From: Amorphophallus konjac
Taxonomy: Eukaryota; Streptophyta; Magnoliopsida; Alismatales; Araceae
NCBI GenBank assembly: GCA_022559845.1
Contig: CM040126.1
Location: 221,780,641-221,844,640 of the forward strand
Direction of reading: 5' to 3'
DNA: 64,000 nucleotides
A program made the position numbers and the translations under genes. Every line of letters starts with the position of its first letter. The stretch's first letter is position 1. This document shows positions 21,375-32,775 of the stretch, in pieces. The notes beneath the pieces are model-generated. The model had not been told where the DNA came from. It was given only the letters and a program-made list of their open reading frames with translations, and did no database searches.

Positions 21375-24300
21375 ATGGCTGCCGAACGTGCTCAATGGCG
21401 CAACATGCAGCGTACCCTTCAAGGAATGACTCAAGTGCTACAACAGGTAGCACAGGGTGGTGCTCCACGAGCTGGAAGCTTACACCAAGCCTTTAAGAGC
21501 ATGAATCCCCCGAAGTTTATGGGATCGACCGATCCGGACGATGCCGAGCATTGGGTTCGGGAGACTGAACGTATATTCCGTGTTATGCAATGCACGGATC
21601 AGGACAAAGTCTTATTAGCTACTTTCCAGTTAGAAAAGGATGCTAGATGCTGGTGGGAGTCTATTGAAGCAACCATCGATCCTACTCAAGTAACATGGGA
21701 AGAATTTGTGGAATACTTCAATGCTAAATATTTCTCGGACCGAGTCCAAGAAAAGAAGGCTGCAGAATTCGCTGCATTAAAGCAACGATCTTTATCATTA
21801 GCAGATTATGAAGCTCAGTTCTCCAGGTTGTCTAGATATGCTAAGCATCTTATTAGCACGGAGAAGATGAAAGCCCGTAGATTTCTTAATGGGCTTAGGC
21901 CCCACTATATTACTCAACTGGCGCCGATGGATATCCAAGTTTATTCCGAAATCGTGCGCCGAGCTCAATTACTTGAAGATGCCACGGAACTATCTGATAG
22001 GATCCGTGGAAAAGACAAGAAGGAGCAAGTCACAGGTTCGGGTTCTTTTAAACCCAACTTTAAGAAGAGGCCCAATAATGGAGGTTCATCCTCTCAAGAT
22101 TCCAAGTTCAAGAAATCCAAGCCCTTCTCTATCACCACTACACCTTCAAACGTAGTATGCAAGCATTGTGACAAGGTTGGTCACAAGACAGAAGAATGCT
22201 GGAGGAAGTTAGGAGCATGTCTCCGTTGTGGAAGCCGTGAGCATCGGATTCCCGAGTGTCCATTAATGAATGACCAAGCCGGTGATGGTAAACGCCCGGT
22301 GACAAAGAACGCTCGACTTCATGCAATAAAGGAGACCGAGCAAGAAGAAGGTGGACTGGTAGAAGGTACATTAACAGTTTGTTCCAAAAGTGCTTATGTC
22401 TTATTTGATACGGGTGCATCACATTCCATTATTTCTAAGAAGTTTGCCGACCCGTTACCGTTAGAACCAGAATGGATAAAAATAGTTCTAACTACTCCTC
22501 TTGGAAGTGAAAATGATATTACTCATCACTACCAAAACTGTGAGGTAATGGTTCAAGGTAGGAATTTACCTATAGATCTCATATGTCTCGATCTAAAGGA
22601 GTATGATGTTATACTGGGAGCGGACTGGTTATCCAAAAACCAGGCAACAGTTGATTACCGCAATAGCCAAATTGCTTTCAAAGATTTTCCAGAATTAGTC
22701 TTTACTCGCCCCAAGAGTCGGAGCAATTCCTCTCTTATTTCGGCCCTCCAAGCTAGCAAGCTCATCAGGAAAGGATGTACATCTTTCCTTGCCTTTGTCA
22801 CAATTAAAGAATCTAAGGAAACCAAGCTAGAAGACATTCTAGTGGTGCAAGAATTTCCGGACGTGTTTCCGGAAGATTTGCCAGGATTACCCCCTCAAAG
22901 GGATGTGGCCTTCACCATTGACTTAGTCCCTGGTGCTGGTCCAGTTTCAAAGGCACCCTATAGAATGTCCCCTGCGGAACTCAAAGAGTTGAAGGAGCAG
23001 TTGATGGAACTAATTCGAAAAGGGTTTATTAGACCAAGTACTTCCCCGTGGGGAGCACCAGTCTTATTTGTGAAGAAGAAGGACGGATCCATGAGATTGT
23101 GCATCGACTATCGACAGTTGAATCATCTCACTATCAAGAACAAGTATCCACTGTCGAGAATCGATGAGTTATTTGATCAGATTTCAGGATCCAAATATTT
23201 TTCGAAGATTGACCTCAGATCAGGATATCATCAGTTAAGGATCAAAGATGATGACATTCATAAGACCGCATTCAGAGGCAGGTATGGCCATTATGAATTC
23301 GTTGTTATGCCTTTTGGACTAACAAATGCCCCTGCTGCCTTTATGCAGTTAATGAATAGCATATTCAGGCCCTATCTAGATCAATTCGTGGTGGTTTTTA
23401 TTGATGACATATTGATATATTCCAAGACTAAGGAAGAGCATGAGGAACATTTGAGGATTGCTTTACAAATATTACGGACAAATCAATTATATGCAAAGCT
23501 CAGCAAGTGTGAATTCTGGCTTGAAGAAGTGGCTTTTCTAGGACATGTGATTTCAAAAGATGGATTATCAGTAGATCCGTCAAAGGTCGAAGCTGTTAGA
23601 AACTGGGAAAAACCAACCAATGCTAGCGAGATCAGAAGTTTCTTAGGTCTTGCAGGCTATTATCGGTGATTCATCAAAGATTTCTCTAAGATCGCCATAC
23701 CACTTACAAGATTAACTCGTAAGGAGATCCGTTATGAATGGAGCGAGGAATGTGAAAGAAGCTTCTAAACTCTCAAGGATCATCTTACTACAACTCCAGT
23801 CTTAGCTCTACCAATAGAAGGAGAGAAATTCGAGGTTTACACCGATGCTTCTGGCATTGGCCTCGGGTGTGTCTTAATGCAACAAGGGAAGGTCATAGCA
23901 TACTCTTCTCGTCAACTGAAGAAGCATGAGGAGGATTACCCCGTCCATGACTTAGAACTGGCCGCGGTGGTATTTTCCCTAAAGATATGGAGACACTACT
24001 TATATGGAGTGCAGTTTACTGTATACTCCGATCACAAAAGTCTCAAATATCTATTTTCACAAAAAGAGCTAAACATGAGACAAAGACGCTGGCTAGAATA
24101 CCTCAAGGACTTCGACTTCAATATACAATACCATCCCAGAAAGGGTAATTATGTGGCTGATGCCCTTAGTCGAAAGCCGAGAGCAATGATAGCCAATTGT
24201 ATGATACAAGAATGGAGGTTGCTAGAACAATTCTCCGAGCTCAATATAAGCTTGGACAAGGAAGCCAAATTTGTCACATTATCTCATGTAAGCATACAGT

Positions 24301-25724
24301 CAGATTTATTATCTGAGATACAAGCACTTCAGGATGATGATCCTATATTAGTGGAAATCAAAGGCAGATTAGAAGGACAATCTGATTTTCAACTAACTTC
24401 TGATGGAAGATTATTATTCAAAGGTAGAACTTGTATACCCGACTGTCCGGAATTAAAGAAGAAGATCTTAGATGAAGCTCACCGATCAAGGTATACTATT
24501 CATCCAGGATCAACCAAAATGTATCAAGATGTAAAGAGGAACTTTTGGTGGCCTAATATGAAAAGAGAAATAGTAGACTATGTATATCGCTGTCTCACAT
24601 GCCAACAAGTCAAGGCGGAACACCAAAATCCTGCTGGTAAACTTCATCCTCTAGATATTCCTAAGTGGAAGTGGGAGGATATTGGTATGGATTTCATCAT
24701 GGGTTTATCTAAATCAAAAGGAGGACATGATGGAATATGGGTTATTATTGACCGCTTGACTAAATCGGCGCATTTCTTACCAATAAAGAGCCGATGGTCA
24801 ATTGATGTACTAGCTGCACTATACATCAAGGAAATAGTCAGGTTACATGGAATTCCTGTCTCAATCGTGTCTGATAGAGATCCCCGTTTCACTTCTCATT
24901 TTTGGAAGGGATTACAACATTCGTTGGGAACAAGGCTCAACTTTAGTACTGCTTTTCACCCACAAACGGATGGTCAGACCGAGAGAGCTAATCAAGTTGT
25001 TGAGGATATGCTAAGAGCTTGCATCATTGACTTTGGTGGAAGCTGGCATGAACATTTGCCACTTGTGGAATTTGCATATAATAATAGCTACCAAGCTAGT
25101 ATCCAAATGGCACCTTTCGAAGCTTTATATGGAAGGAGTTGCCGATCACCCTTATGTTGGAACGAAGTTGGAGAGAAACAACTGTTAGGTCCAGACATGG
25201 TAAGGGATACAACTGAAAAGATACAAGTAATCAGAGAAAGATTGCAAGTTGCTCAGACCAGACAAAAGGCTTATGCTGATACAAGGAGAAGAGATCTTGA
25301 ATTCCAGGTTGGAGATCATGTATTTCTTAAAATATCGCCTAGACGTGGCATACAAAGATTTGGTGTTAAGGGCAAGCTTATGCCAAGATTCATCGGACCT
25401 TTTGAGATACTCGAAAGAGTTGGCGAGGTTGCTTATCGCATCGCGTTGCCTCCTCAATTGTCCGAGGTACATAATGTATTTCATATATCTATGTTGAAGA
25501 AGTATGTGCACGATCCATCGCATATTATTGAACATGGAGATCTGGTGATCCAGAAAGATCTCACATATGAACAGAAGCCTATGAAGATCTTAGATCGTGA
25601 AATACGAGCTCTAAGGAATAAGGTTATTCCCATGCTCAAGGTGCAATGGAACAAGAATTCTGAACATGAAGCAACATGGGAGACCGAGGAATCTATGAAG
25701 AAACGATTTCCCGAGTTATTCTAA
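21375..25724 (+). pseudogene. Tekay C gag-pol polyprotein with two nonsense codons
   Basis: A single frame of 1450 codons. Gag core at about residues 45-200 ([26 protein letters not shown]); two CCHC zinc knuckles near 261 ([14 protein letters not shown]) and 281 ([14 protein letters not shown]); protease [10 protein letters not shown] near 344; reverse transcriptase 545-720 with FIDDILIYS near 674; RNase H from about 821 ([13 protein letters not shown]); integrase with an H-H-C-C finger near 1035-1075 and a D-D-E core around 1105, 1165 and 1202 ([14 protein letters not shown]); chromodomain-like tail at the end ([14 protein letters not shown]). TGA at 23667-23669 replaces an arginine after YYR and TAA at 23766-23768 replaces the glutamine of SFQTLK, both consistent with C-to-T changes. 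Otherwise the frame is open, so it was active recently. The ATG is 155 bp after the PBS. Confidence 0.95.
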
Positions 25725-25794
25725 GAGGTATATGATCTACACTCTCCACGTATATACATAATATGCAATTGAATTTGGGGACCAAATTCTTTTT

Positions 25795-25807
25795 AAGTGG
25801 GGGAGGG
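25795..25807 (+). other. Polypurine tract of Tekay C
   Basis: AAGTGGGGGAGGG immediately before the 3' LTR at 25808. Confidence 0.9.
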
Positions 25808-28800
25808 TGTAGCAACCCTGATAAAATATTAATAATAATAAAGATTTTAAAAATAAATCAAATAATTAGATAAATAAAATAATATAAAATAACGCCTCGG
25901 AGAAAGGCGCTATTTAAATTATAAACGCCTCTAGTTAAGGCGTGACTCAAGAAGTGACGCCCTCACCAAACGGCGTCAAATTCCAACGTCAAAAAGGGTA
26001 AGGCCAAGAAATGCCCCTAGCTTGGGCGTGTTTTAAAACAAAGAACGCCTTCATATCAGGCGCTTCTTAAGCAACGACCTGAACCAGGTCGTCAATTCAG
26101 GAATCGACGCCCTGACCTAAGTCGTTAATTCCATTCGAGTTCCGTTCGACACGGGAGCTTATCCAGGGTAATGGATAAGTATTAGAAAGAGTTAAAAGGT
26201 GGTAATGACTCTATCATGGAAGTATTACTTCCACACAATCACTAACCCTAATAGGATTTCCCAAAATCCTATAAAGACTCTTGACAACCGAACCCTAAAC
26301 CTATTTGGTGTTCGGAATCTGCAAGGTACGTGAGAGAGGAATAGTTCCTCTGATTTAGTTCTCTACGTCTGTTATATGAAGAACTAACAGTTCTTCATCT
26401 TCTTCTGTTATAGGTTAAGAAGGCGGCGTACGTGAAGAACAAGGTAACGTTCTTCTACTATCTCCTCTGTTCCGATAAGTGAAGAAATTAATATATGTTT
26501 CTTCTTCTCTTCTTATAGGAACGGCAGCAAATTGGTGAACCGAAGAACAAGGGTTCTTCACCAAAGCCTTCTCTTCCTCCTAATACTGGATTCGGTTGCT
26601 GTTAAAGCAACATAACTTCTATTCTCATAGCCTTCACGATTCAAATTTCAAGTCTTCGATCAAGGTAGGTTTTCTCAAGTTACTGTAGCCCAAATAAATT
26701 AAGACAAGACTTATATACGTATTGACATGACATGAATACGGTTTAATATGGTTTTATTATGTTTCTGCAATATTTTGAAAGAGACGTCCCTGTCCAGGGC
26801 GCTAATTTACAATACACGACCCTGCCCAGGTCGTCAATCTCATATTTGACGCCCTGTACACAGGCGTTAATTTCATGTAAATCTTAACCACCTATCTTAA
26901 GAACTGATTATCCATGCAATTACATGAAATCAATAATTGTTAACGGTTAAAGGTCAATAAACATGAAACATCAAATCTAATATACTGCATCTGAATTCCT
27001 GCCAATTTTCCTGTCATGACTATATGATTGTTATCCTTGATTATCGTGCAAATCTTGCTTTCCTGGTATTTCTTGAATTCACGACCTAGCCTAGGTCGTT
27101 TTCCATGTGTTAACGCCCCATCACAGGGCGTGAATTGAAAAGTAACGCCCCTTCATAGGGCGCATTTCTGTTAAAATCCCGAACAATATATTCTGTAAAA
27201 ATAAGAATTTAATGATTAACGCCCCTGCCAAGGGCGCGTTTTTGATAATTTCTAAAATAAATATGTTCTGTAAAATATTGTAAATAAAAAGACGCCTGCT
27301 ACTGTAGTCGTCTCATTGAAAAGAAACGCCCCTGTCCAGGGCGCGTTTTAGATAAATTAATGAAATATTGAAATTCTAAAAAAATGGAAACATGTGTAAA
27401 CGCCCTTCTATTAGGCGTTAATTACTTGATAACCGACTCTGCTTAAGTCGTTACTTTACTGTAAAACTGATTTTCCACTGTTTCTGTTAACCGATGGTTT
27501 CATATGCTATATAATATATATATCGGCACTATTCTCCATTCCGTGAGTATAGTCCCACGTTTCACGATTGTTTTATCGATCACACTCAATTCTCATTGAC
27601 ATACAAGCTCTCCATTGGACATTCCGTTCCTTTGGACTAGCGAGTTAGTCATAGAGACCTCCGTAAGACTCCTCGTAGCCTTGGATTCCCTCAAGGTCGA
27701 CTGAGCTGGTTGTACCCTAAAAACCCATTACACCATTGATGCCATGTCACTCTAAAGAAACATGGTATACCGGCCCTTATGATTATACAAAGAGTATATC
27801 ATAAGAAATTCTTAATGGGATGATGATATCATGCCATATCATGTCATTCTTGTAAATCTCAATTCTATGATAAGAATGAGGGTATCTTATCTTTGATATA
27901 CTGTTCATGTGGACCTCAATTCTATATAAAGAATGTCCATATTGATTTGTCATGGTACACAAGTTAAGGGAACCATATTCTACCTAGTTTTATTGATATC
28001 GTGATTATACCATTATTATCGCCATTCTATGTCCTTTGTCATATTTTTGGACTCCATTCTGTCAAAGTTGTCATACATGTCTACAAGCTTGATTATTGAA
28101 ATTCAAAAATTGGCTATATATATAAGAGTGGATGTCAAAACACATGATAAATGCCTGCGCATATAGGGCCCGATCTGGTCCTAGGAGGGGCACCCGAAAG
28201 TACTTGTGCCCATGGGAGTTAAAATGATAAGGTATCTGGCATTATACCGAGTACTTTACTTTCTAGATTGGACATTCCACATAAATCTTGTACTTGAATC
28301 GTACTTTACTTGACATGAAATGCGTGGCCCGAAAAAGGGTAATTTACTTGCTTGATACATGATAGCCAAAGTTCTTGACATGACTTGTTAAATGTACTTG
28401 CTTGAATATCTCAAATGTCTTGTTATCTTATTGAAAGTTCATGATTTGTCCATCTTAATTCCTTGATATTACATTTTCTCTATCTTGTCATTTTATGCGA
28501 GCATGCATAGCTTCATTGCATTCATGAAAATGTAATTACTTAAACCCCTTGCTAGTACTTGAGATATAATTTTCTACTGAGCGTTCGCTCATTCCGTTTG
28601 TCCCTTACTTTTCAGGTAAGTCCGACGACGATGGAAGTCAATCGGATGGGAATGGTCAAGAGTGAAAGTGATAGAGCTGCTCAAGTGTCGTCTAGTTGTT
28701 TCTATAGTTTTCTTGAGTCGACTATGTACTTTTCTTTTTATTAAACAGAGTATTGGATTTGTAATAGTCTATTATGAAATAAAGGATTGGGTTATCTTTA

Positions 28801-28908
28801 CTTATGCGCATCTCTGTCATTGTGTCGAATACACGACCACTCTGATTGACATGATTGATATAAACTCGTCACGCATCTCCGGGTATCTTCCGCGCTCGGG
28901 GCGTGACA
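25808..28908 (+). mobile_element. Tekay C 3' LTR
   Basis: Same length (3101 bp) and order of motifs as the 5' LTR. Differences are scattered single-base changes plus two compensating one-base indels (27256 and 27432 region). The palindrome array is conserved. Confidence 0.95.
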
Positions 28909-29678
28909 TGTCGTTCTGAGCTCAAAGTCTATACATCGTGGGCTTCAGTTCTTCGAGTCTATACATCCTTCAAGGGCCAAGTGCATACACTGTCTCGCTC
29001 ACATCTTCAAGGGTGATTGAGCATCGTGAAGTCTGGTTGAGCATCGTGAAGTCTGATTGAGCACTGTGAAGTCTATTCAGTGGATGAGCATTGTAATGTC
29101 TATACATTGGTAGAGTCTGTACATCAGACGTGCATGCTCGCCTGTCCCCCCGGATGCTCTCCTGGGACCGAGTATGCCCTCCAGTGACTGCTAATGCTTC
29201 CCTAACTTTGAGGATGCTCCCCTGGAGCAGCGATTGCTCCCCAGAGACAGCATGTGCTCCACATGCTCCCCTGACACTGGTGATGCTGTCCAGAGGCCAT
29301 AGATGCTCTCCTGAGACTTCATATGCTCCCGTGCGAGAACGCACTAGTCTCTGGGTATTTAAAAGAATTGTATTACATGCATTCCCTTTCACAATGCATG
29401 CGCTTTCACAAGTCTATACACTGAGTTTGCTTGAAGTCTCACAAGTCTATACACTCCCTCAGTGTACACACTTACTTAATCTGTTATCCTAATGTCTATA
29501 CATTCGTATCTGACTAAACTAACTAATCACAGTTGTTTGTCTCTGCCTGCAGGTGATACAGGTCTATGATTGGGCATGTGAACCAAGGATGATACCTGGC
29601 ACGTGATCCGAGAAGGCTCTGGAAAGGGAGGGAACGAGACTCCCTCGTGTGAAGGCCTGAAACTCAGGTCGAAAGCCA

Positions 29679-29686
29679 TATAAAAG
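29679..29686 (+). promoter_or_regulatory. TATA box, Copia B left LTR
   Basis: TATAAAAG in the context AAGCCATATAAAAGGTGCCC, about 900 bp before the LTR end. The identical box in the right LTR is at 38913-38920. It marks the U3/R boundary and gives the element's transcription direction. Confidence 0.65.
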
Positions 29687-30271
29687 GTGCCCTCTGCGAA
29701 GAGATGGAGTGAACTGGAGAAAAAGCCTAAGAGCAGAATTCCCGAGCAGAAGAAGAAAAGACAGAGAGCCTCCACGTTCCAGAAAGAAGATAGAGAGAAA
29801 AGATTAGAGAGCAGTCCTGTGAGGGAAAAGTCTGAGTGAGAGAGAAGAGTCTATTTGCTTCTTCGGAAGCTACATTTGTATTTGATTTTTCTGAAACGAT
29901 TTGTGTTCATCGTTGGTCTTGTTTGCATTTCTATTTTTCCTTTTATTTCTTCACATATCTGATCTTGAGTTGTTACCCTCCGGTGTTTGGAGGAAGGGAG
30001 TGTTACTCCGGTTTCCCTCTGGGCTGCAGAGGAAGAGAGATCGTAGATCTCTAGTTTTGCTAGTGAGGGGTTGTCATTAGCAGGTTCCCTCCGGGTTGGA
30101 GGAAGGGAGAGCTATCTCCGGTTCTGTTCTAGCTGGTAGCTGGAACAGGTTCCAAGCTCTGTGGGTAGCAGAGTTTGGTTGAGGGATCTGTTTCCCTTGG
30201 TTATTCAAACTGTGTGGCAGCACTTTGTTCACAGACTGAGTCTGCAGGTTTCTAGCATTGGCTAGTGGAAT

Positions 30272-30329
30272 CCTTACTCTAGTTGGAGTGAGGGGTGGAT
30301 GTAGATTGTGGATTACAATCGAACCACCT
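30272..30329 (+). other. Conserved two-hairpin structure, Copia B left LTR
   Basis: Hairpin 1: CCTTACTC (30272-30279) pairs with GAGTGAGG (30286-30293) with one G-U pair. Outer stem GGTGG (30294-30298) pairs with CCACC (30324-30328). Inner stem GATTGT (30304-30309) pairs perfectly with ACAATC (30315-30320) around loop GGATT. The second copy is at 39508-39565. Confidence 0.65.
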
Positions 30330-30582
30330 TAAAATCTCTTGTCTCCTCTGTGGTTTGCTGCAATCATTGATGCTCTCTATCTGCTTGGCAATGTGCTTGT
30401 GTGTGGACGGCCTATTCTAATCGCATTTTATTACTCTGTCTTAGTTTCTCACTGCATTGGCTAATTTGTTTAGCTATATTCGGTAGGGTGATTTTCGAAG
30501 GAGTGATTTTCCGCTGAAGTTGTTTAAATAGGGAGTGATCTATTCATCCCCCCTTCTATATCACTCTTGTTGCGCTAACATT

Positions 30583-30597
30583 TGGTATCAGAGCAGG
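30583..30597 (+). other. Primer-binding site of Copia B
   Basis: TGGTATCAGAGCAGG two bases after the LTR end, complementary to initiator methionine tRNA. Confidence 0.9.
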
Positions 30598-30605
30598 TTC
30601 ACATC

Positions 30606-32762
30606 ATGTGGGCGAACGGTCAGGGAAATGCTAATGGTCCTAGAAGCTTCATGGCTGAAGGTCAATCCATTAGTCGCCCTCCATTTTTTGATGGTAATAA
30701 TTATCTGTTTTGGAAGAACAGGATGGAAGTGTTTATCAGAGCATAGAGCCACAAGCTGTGGAGGGTAATCACGGTTGGCCCATATGATCTGCCACTGGAC
30801 GAGGATGCGTGGACAGATGACCATGTCAAGCTATCTTCGCTCAACTGGACGGCGTTGAACATCATCCAGTGTGCTGTTCACCCAGAGGAATATGCCCGTA
30901 TATCTGCCTACAGGACTGCCAAGCGAATGTGGGATGAGCTGCAATTAATCTATGAAGGTACAGCTCAAGTGAAAGCCTCGAAGGTAAACCTCTACACCTC
31001 TAAGTATGAACTGTTTAGGATGAATGCAGAGGAGAATATTACTGAGATGTATGCCAGGTTGTCCCTCATCACGAACACACTTAAGGGGCTAGGGAAGGAT
31101 CTAGCTGAGGCAGACATAGTCAGGAAAATTCTTAGATCCTTATCCCCAGCATGGCACACTAAGGCCATTGTGATTGAAGAGTCAAAAGATCTGACTACCT
31201 TGACTGTGAATGAACTCATAGGATCCCTCATGACCTCTGAGATGAATTTCAAAGGAGGCGGTGAAGGAAGTGATAGGAAGGCTAAGAATGTAGCCCTAAG
31301 GGCATTCCGCAACAAGGGTAGCAACAGCGGGAACAGCAGTAGTAGCCCCGAGTCCGAGTCCGAGCTTGATGGTTTTTCTGATCTCGATCAGGGGGAGCAG
31401 GCAATGCTCACTCGACAGTTCAGAAAATTTTTGAAGAAAAAGGGGAAGATCTTTAGGAGGAAGAAGCCATATTCCTTTGGCAAGAATGCTGAATCTAGCA
31501 ATCATAAGGACAGAAATTCTAAGAGACTTACTTATTTTCATTATAACAGACAGGGACACATGAAAGGCGAGTGTCCAGATCTTCAGAAGAAGGGTCCCTA
31601 CTTTCAGAGGAAGAACACAAAGGTGCAGAAGAAGAAAAAACCTCAGGCGATGGTCTGCACATGGAGCGAGGAAGAAGAAGATCCCGAAGACACTTCCTCA
31701 GAGGAATATGAAGAAGGAATTTGCCTAATGGCAAACAGCGAGGAAGAGGTAATAACTGTCTTTGAAAATTTCTCGATTGATGACTGGGAGGATGCTTATG
31801 GTGAATTGTTAGATAAGTTTAATTCTCTCAGTAAAGAGTATAGAGTTCTGAAAAGAAAACTTAATACCACTGTTGAAGAACAAACCCAGGTCTATGAGGA
31901 AAATCAGAAACTAAAAGAGCAACTAGAAGAAATGACCTCACTAAGAAAAGAAAATGATAAGCTCAAGGAAGAAAACCAGGACAGTCAAAATCAGCTGAAT
32001 GAACTCAAAATACGAATTGAAGACAGCTTAAATGAAAGTAGAGTGAACTCAGAAAAATACGAAGCTGTTAAGAAAGTCAATGGTGAACTTCTAAAAAATT
32101 CTGAGTCCCTTCAAAAGGAGCTGGAAGATAAACAGAAAGTCTTGGAAAAGTTTATCCAAGGAAAATCCAGTCTGGATGCAATACTGGGGGCTAGGGTTAA
32201 TTTCAATAAGGAGGGTCTAGGCTATGACCCATCTAACAAAAGACCCTTACAATTCAAAACCATTACCTTCTGCCCAGAGAAGGGAAAAGAAAAGCTGGAC
32301 ACACCATCCAGCTCAAACGGCAGTAAGGGAACTCAAGGTCAGAAGGAAAGCCCTAAAAATAGTGCTGGCCAACCATTTAAGATGGGAATGAATTATGTGA
32401 AGAATTTCACTAAGCCTACCAATCAGAACATAAATGGTAAATGGACCAAGCAAGTGGATCAAAAGAAAAGCTGGAATTACTACAATCAAGTGGGTCCAAA
32501 GAGGACCTACTGGAGAAATGATCATCATCTTCAAAAATCTGCTGATCAACAAACTTACATGAGATATTCTAGAAATGGCAAGCCTAATGTATGGAATAAA
32601 ACTTACTTTTCCAGACCAGCCGGCTATAATTTCAATAAAACAGAAGTAAAGGTGCCAGAGAAAACAATGTTGAAGCAAATCTGGATTCCTAAACATTTGA
32701 TCAGTGAATTGAACAATGTCTTTGGACCCAATTCATCTTGGGTCCCAAATCACCTTGCTTGA
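30606..32762 (+). pseudogene. Copia B gag (UBN2-type with coiled coil), one nonsense codon and a damaged zinc knuckle
   Basis: The ATG at 30606, eight bases after the PBS, opens MWANGQGNANGPRSF and the conserved SRPPFFDGNNYLFWKNRME. TAG at 30744-30746 interrupts an expected glutamine; the frame then runs to 32762. A UBN2-type Gag core spans about residues 80-215. The zinc knuckle near residue 310 reads YFHYNRQGHMKGEC, with tyrosines where the first two cysteines of CX2CX4HX4C belong. Residues about 385-525 form a long acidic coiled coil (KLKEQLEEMTSLRKENDKLK), a Sirevirus hallmark. Known Sirevirus Gags bind dynein light chain 8, and a QTQ triplet near residue 424 could be such a site, though that is only suggestive. 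The C-terminus is basic and asparagine-rich. Confidence 0.9.
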
Positions 32763-32775
32763 CTTTGTTGTGTAG

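Larger units (their letters stand above)
18100..28908 (+). mobile_element. Tekay C: nearly intact Ty3/Gypsy chromovirus, plus strand
   Basis: 10,809 bp flanked by TGTCG at 18095-18099 and 28909-28913. The uninterrupted site is seen in the Copia B right LTR near 38140. Both LTRs are 3101 bp. It has a PBS, a single gag-pol frame and a polypurine tract, all in the expected order. It is the innermost element of a four-level nest. Two nonsense codons in gag-pol are the only obvious lesions. Roughly 35-40 LTR differences by eye imply a recent insertion. Confidence 0.96.
17244..30580 (+). mobile_element. Copia B left (5') LTR, split by Tekay C
   Basis: Two parts, 17244-18099 and 28914-30580 (the TSD TGTCG repeats at 28909-28913), total about 2.52 kb against 2527 bp for the right LTR. 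By eye the copies differ by only 1-2%. It contains the AAGTCTATACA repeat field, a TGCTCCCCTG repeat field (17365-17405 and 29130-29330), a TATA box and the two-hairpin block. Confidence 0.92.

Noticed and set aside
28559..28744. Small ORFs repeated in both Tekay C LTRs (also at 20851-21036)
   Set aside because: Incidental frames in U3/R sequence, duplicated only because LTRs are duplicated.
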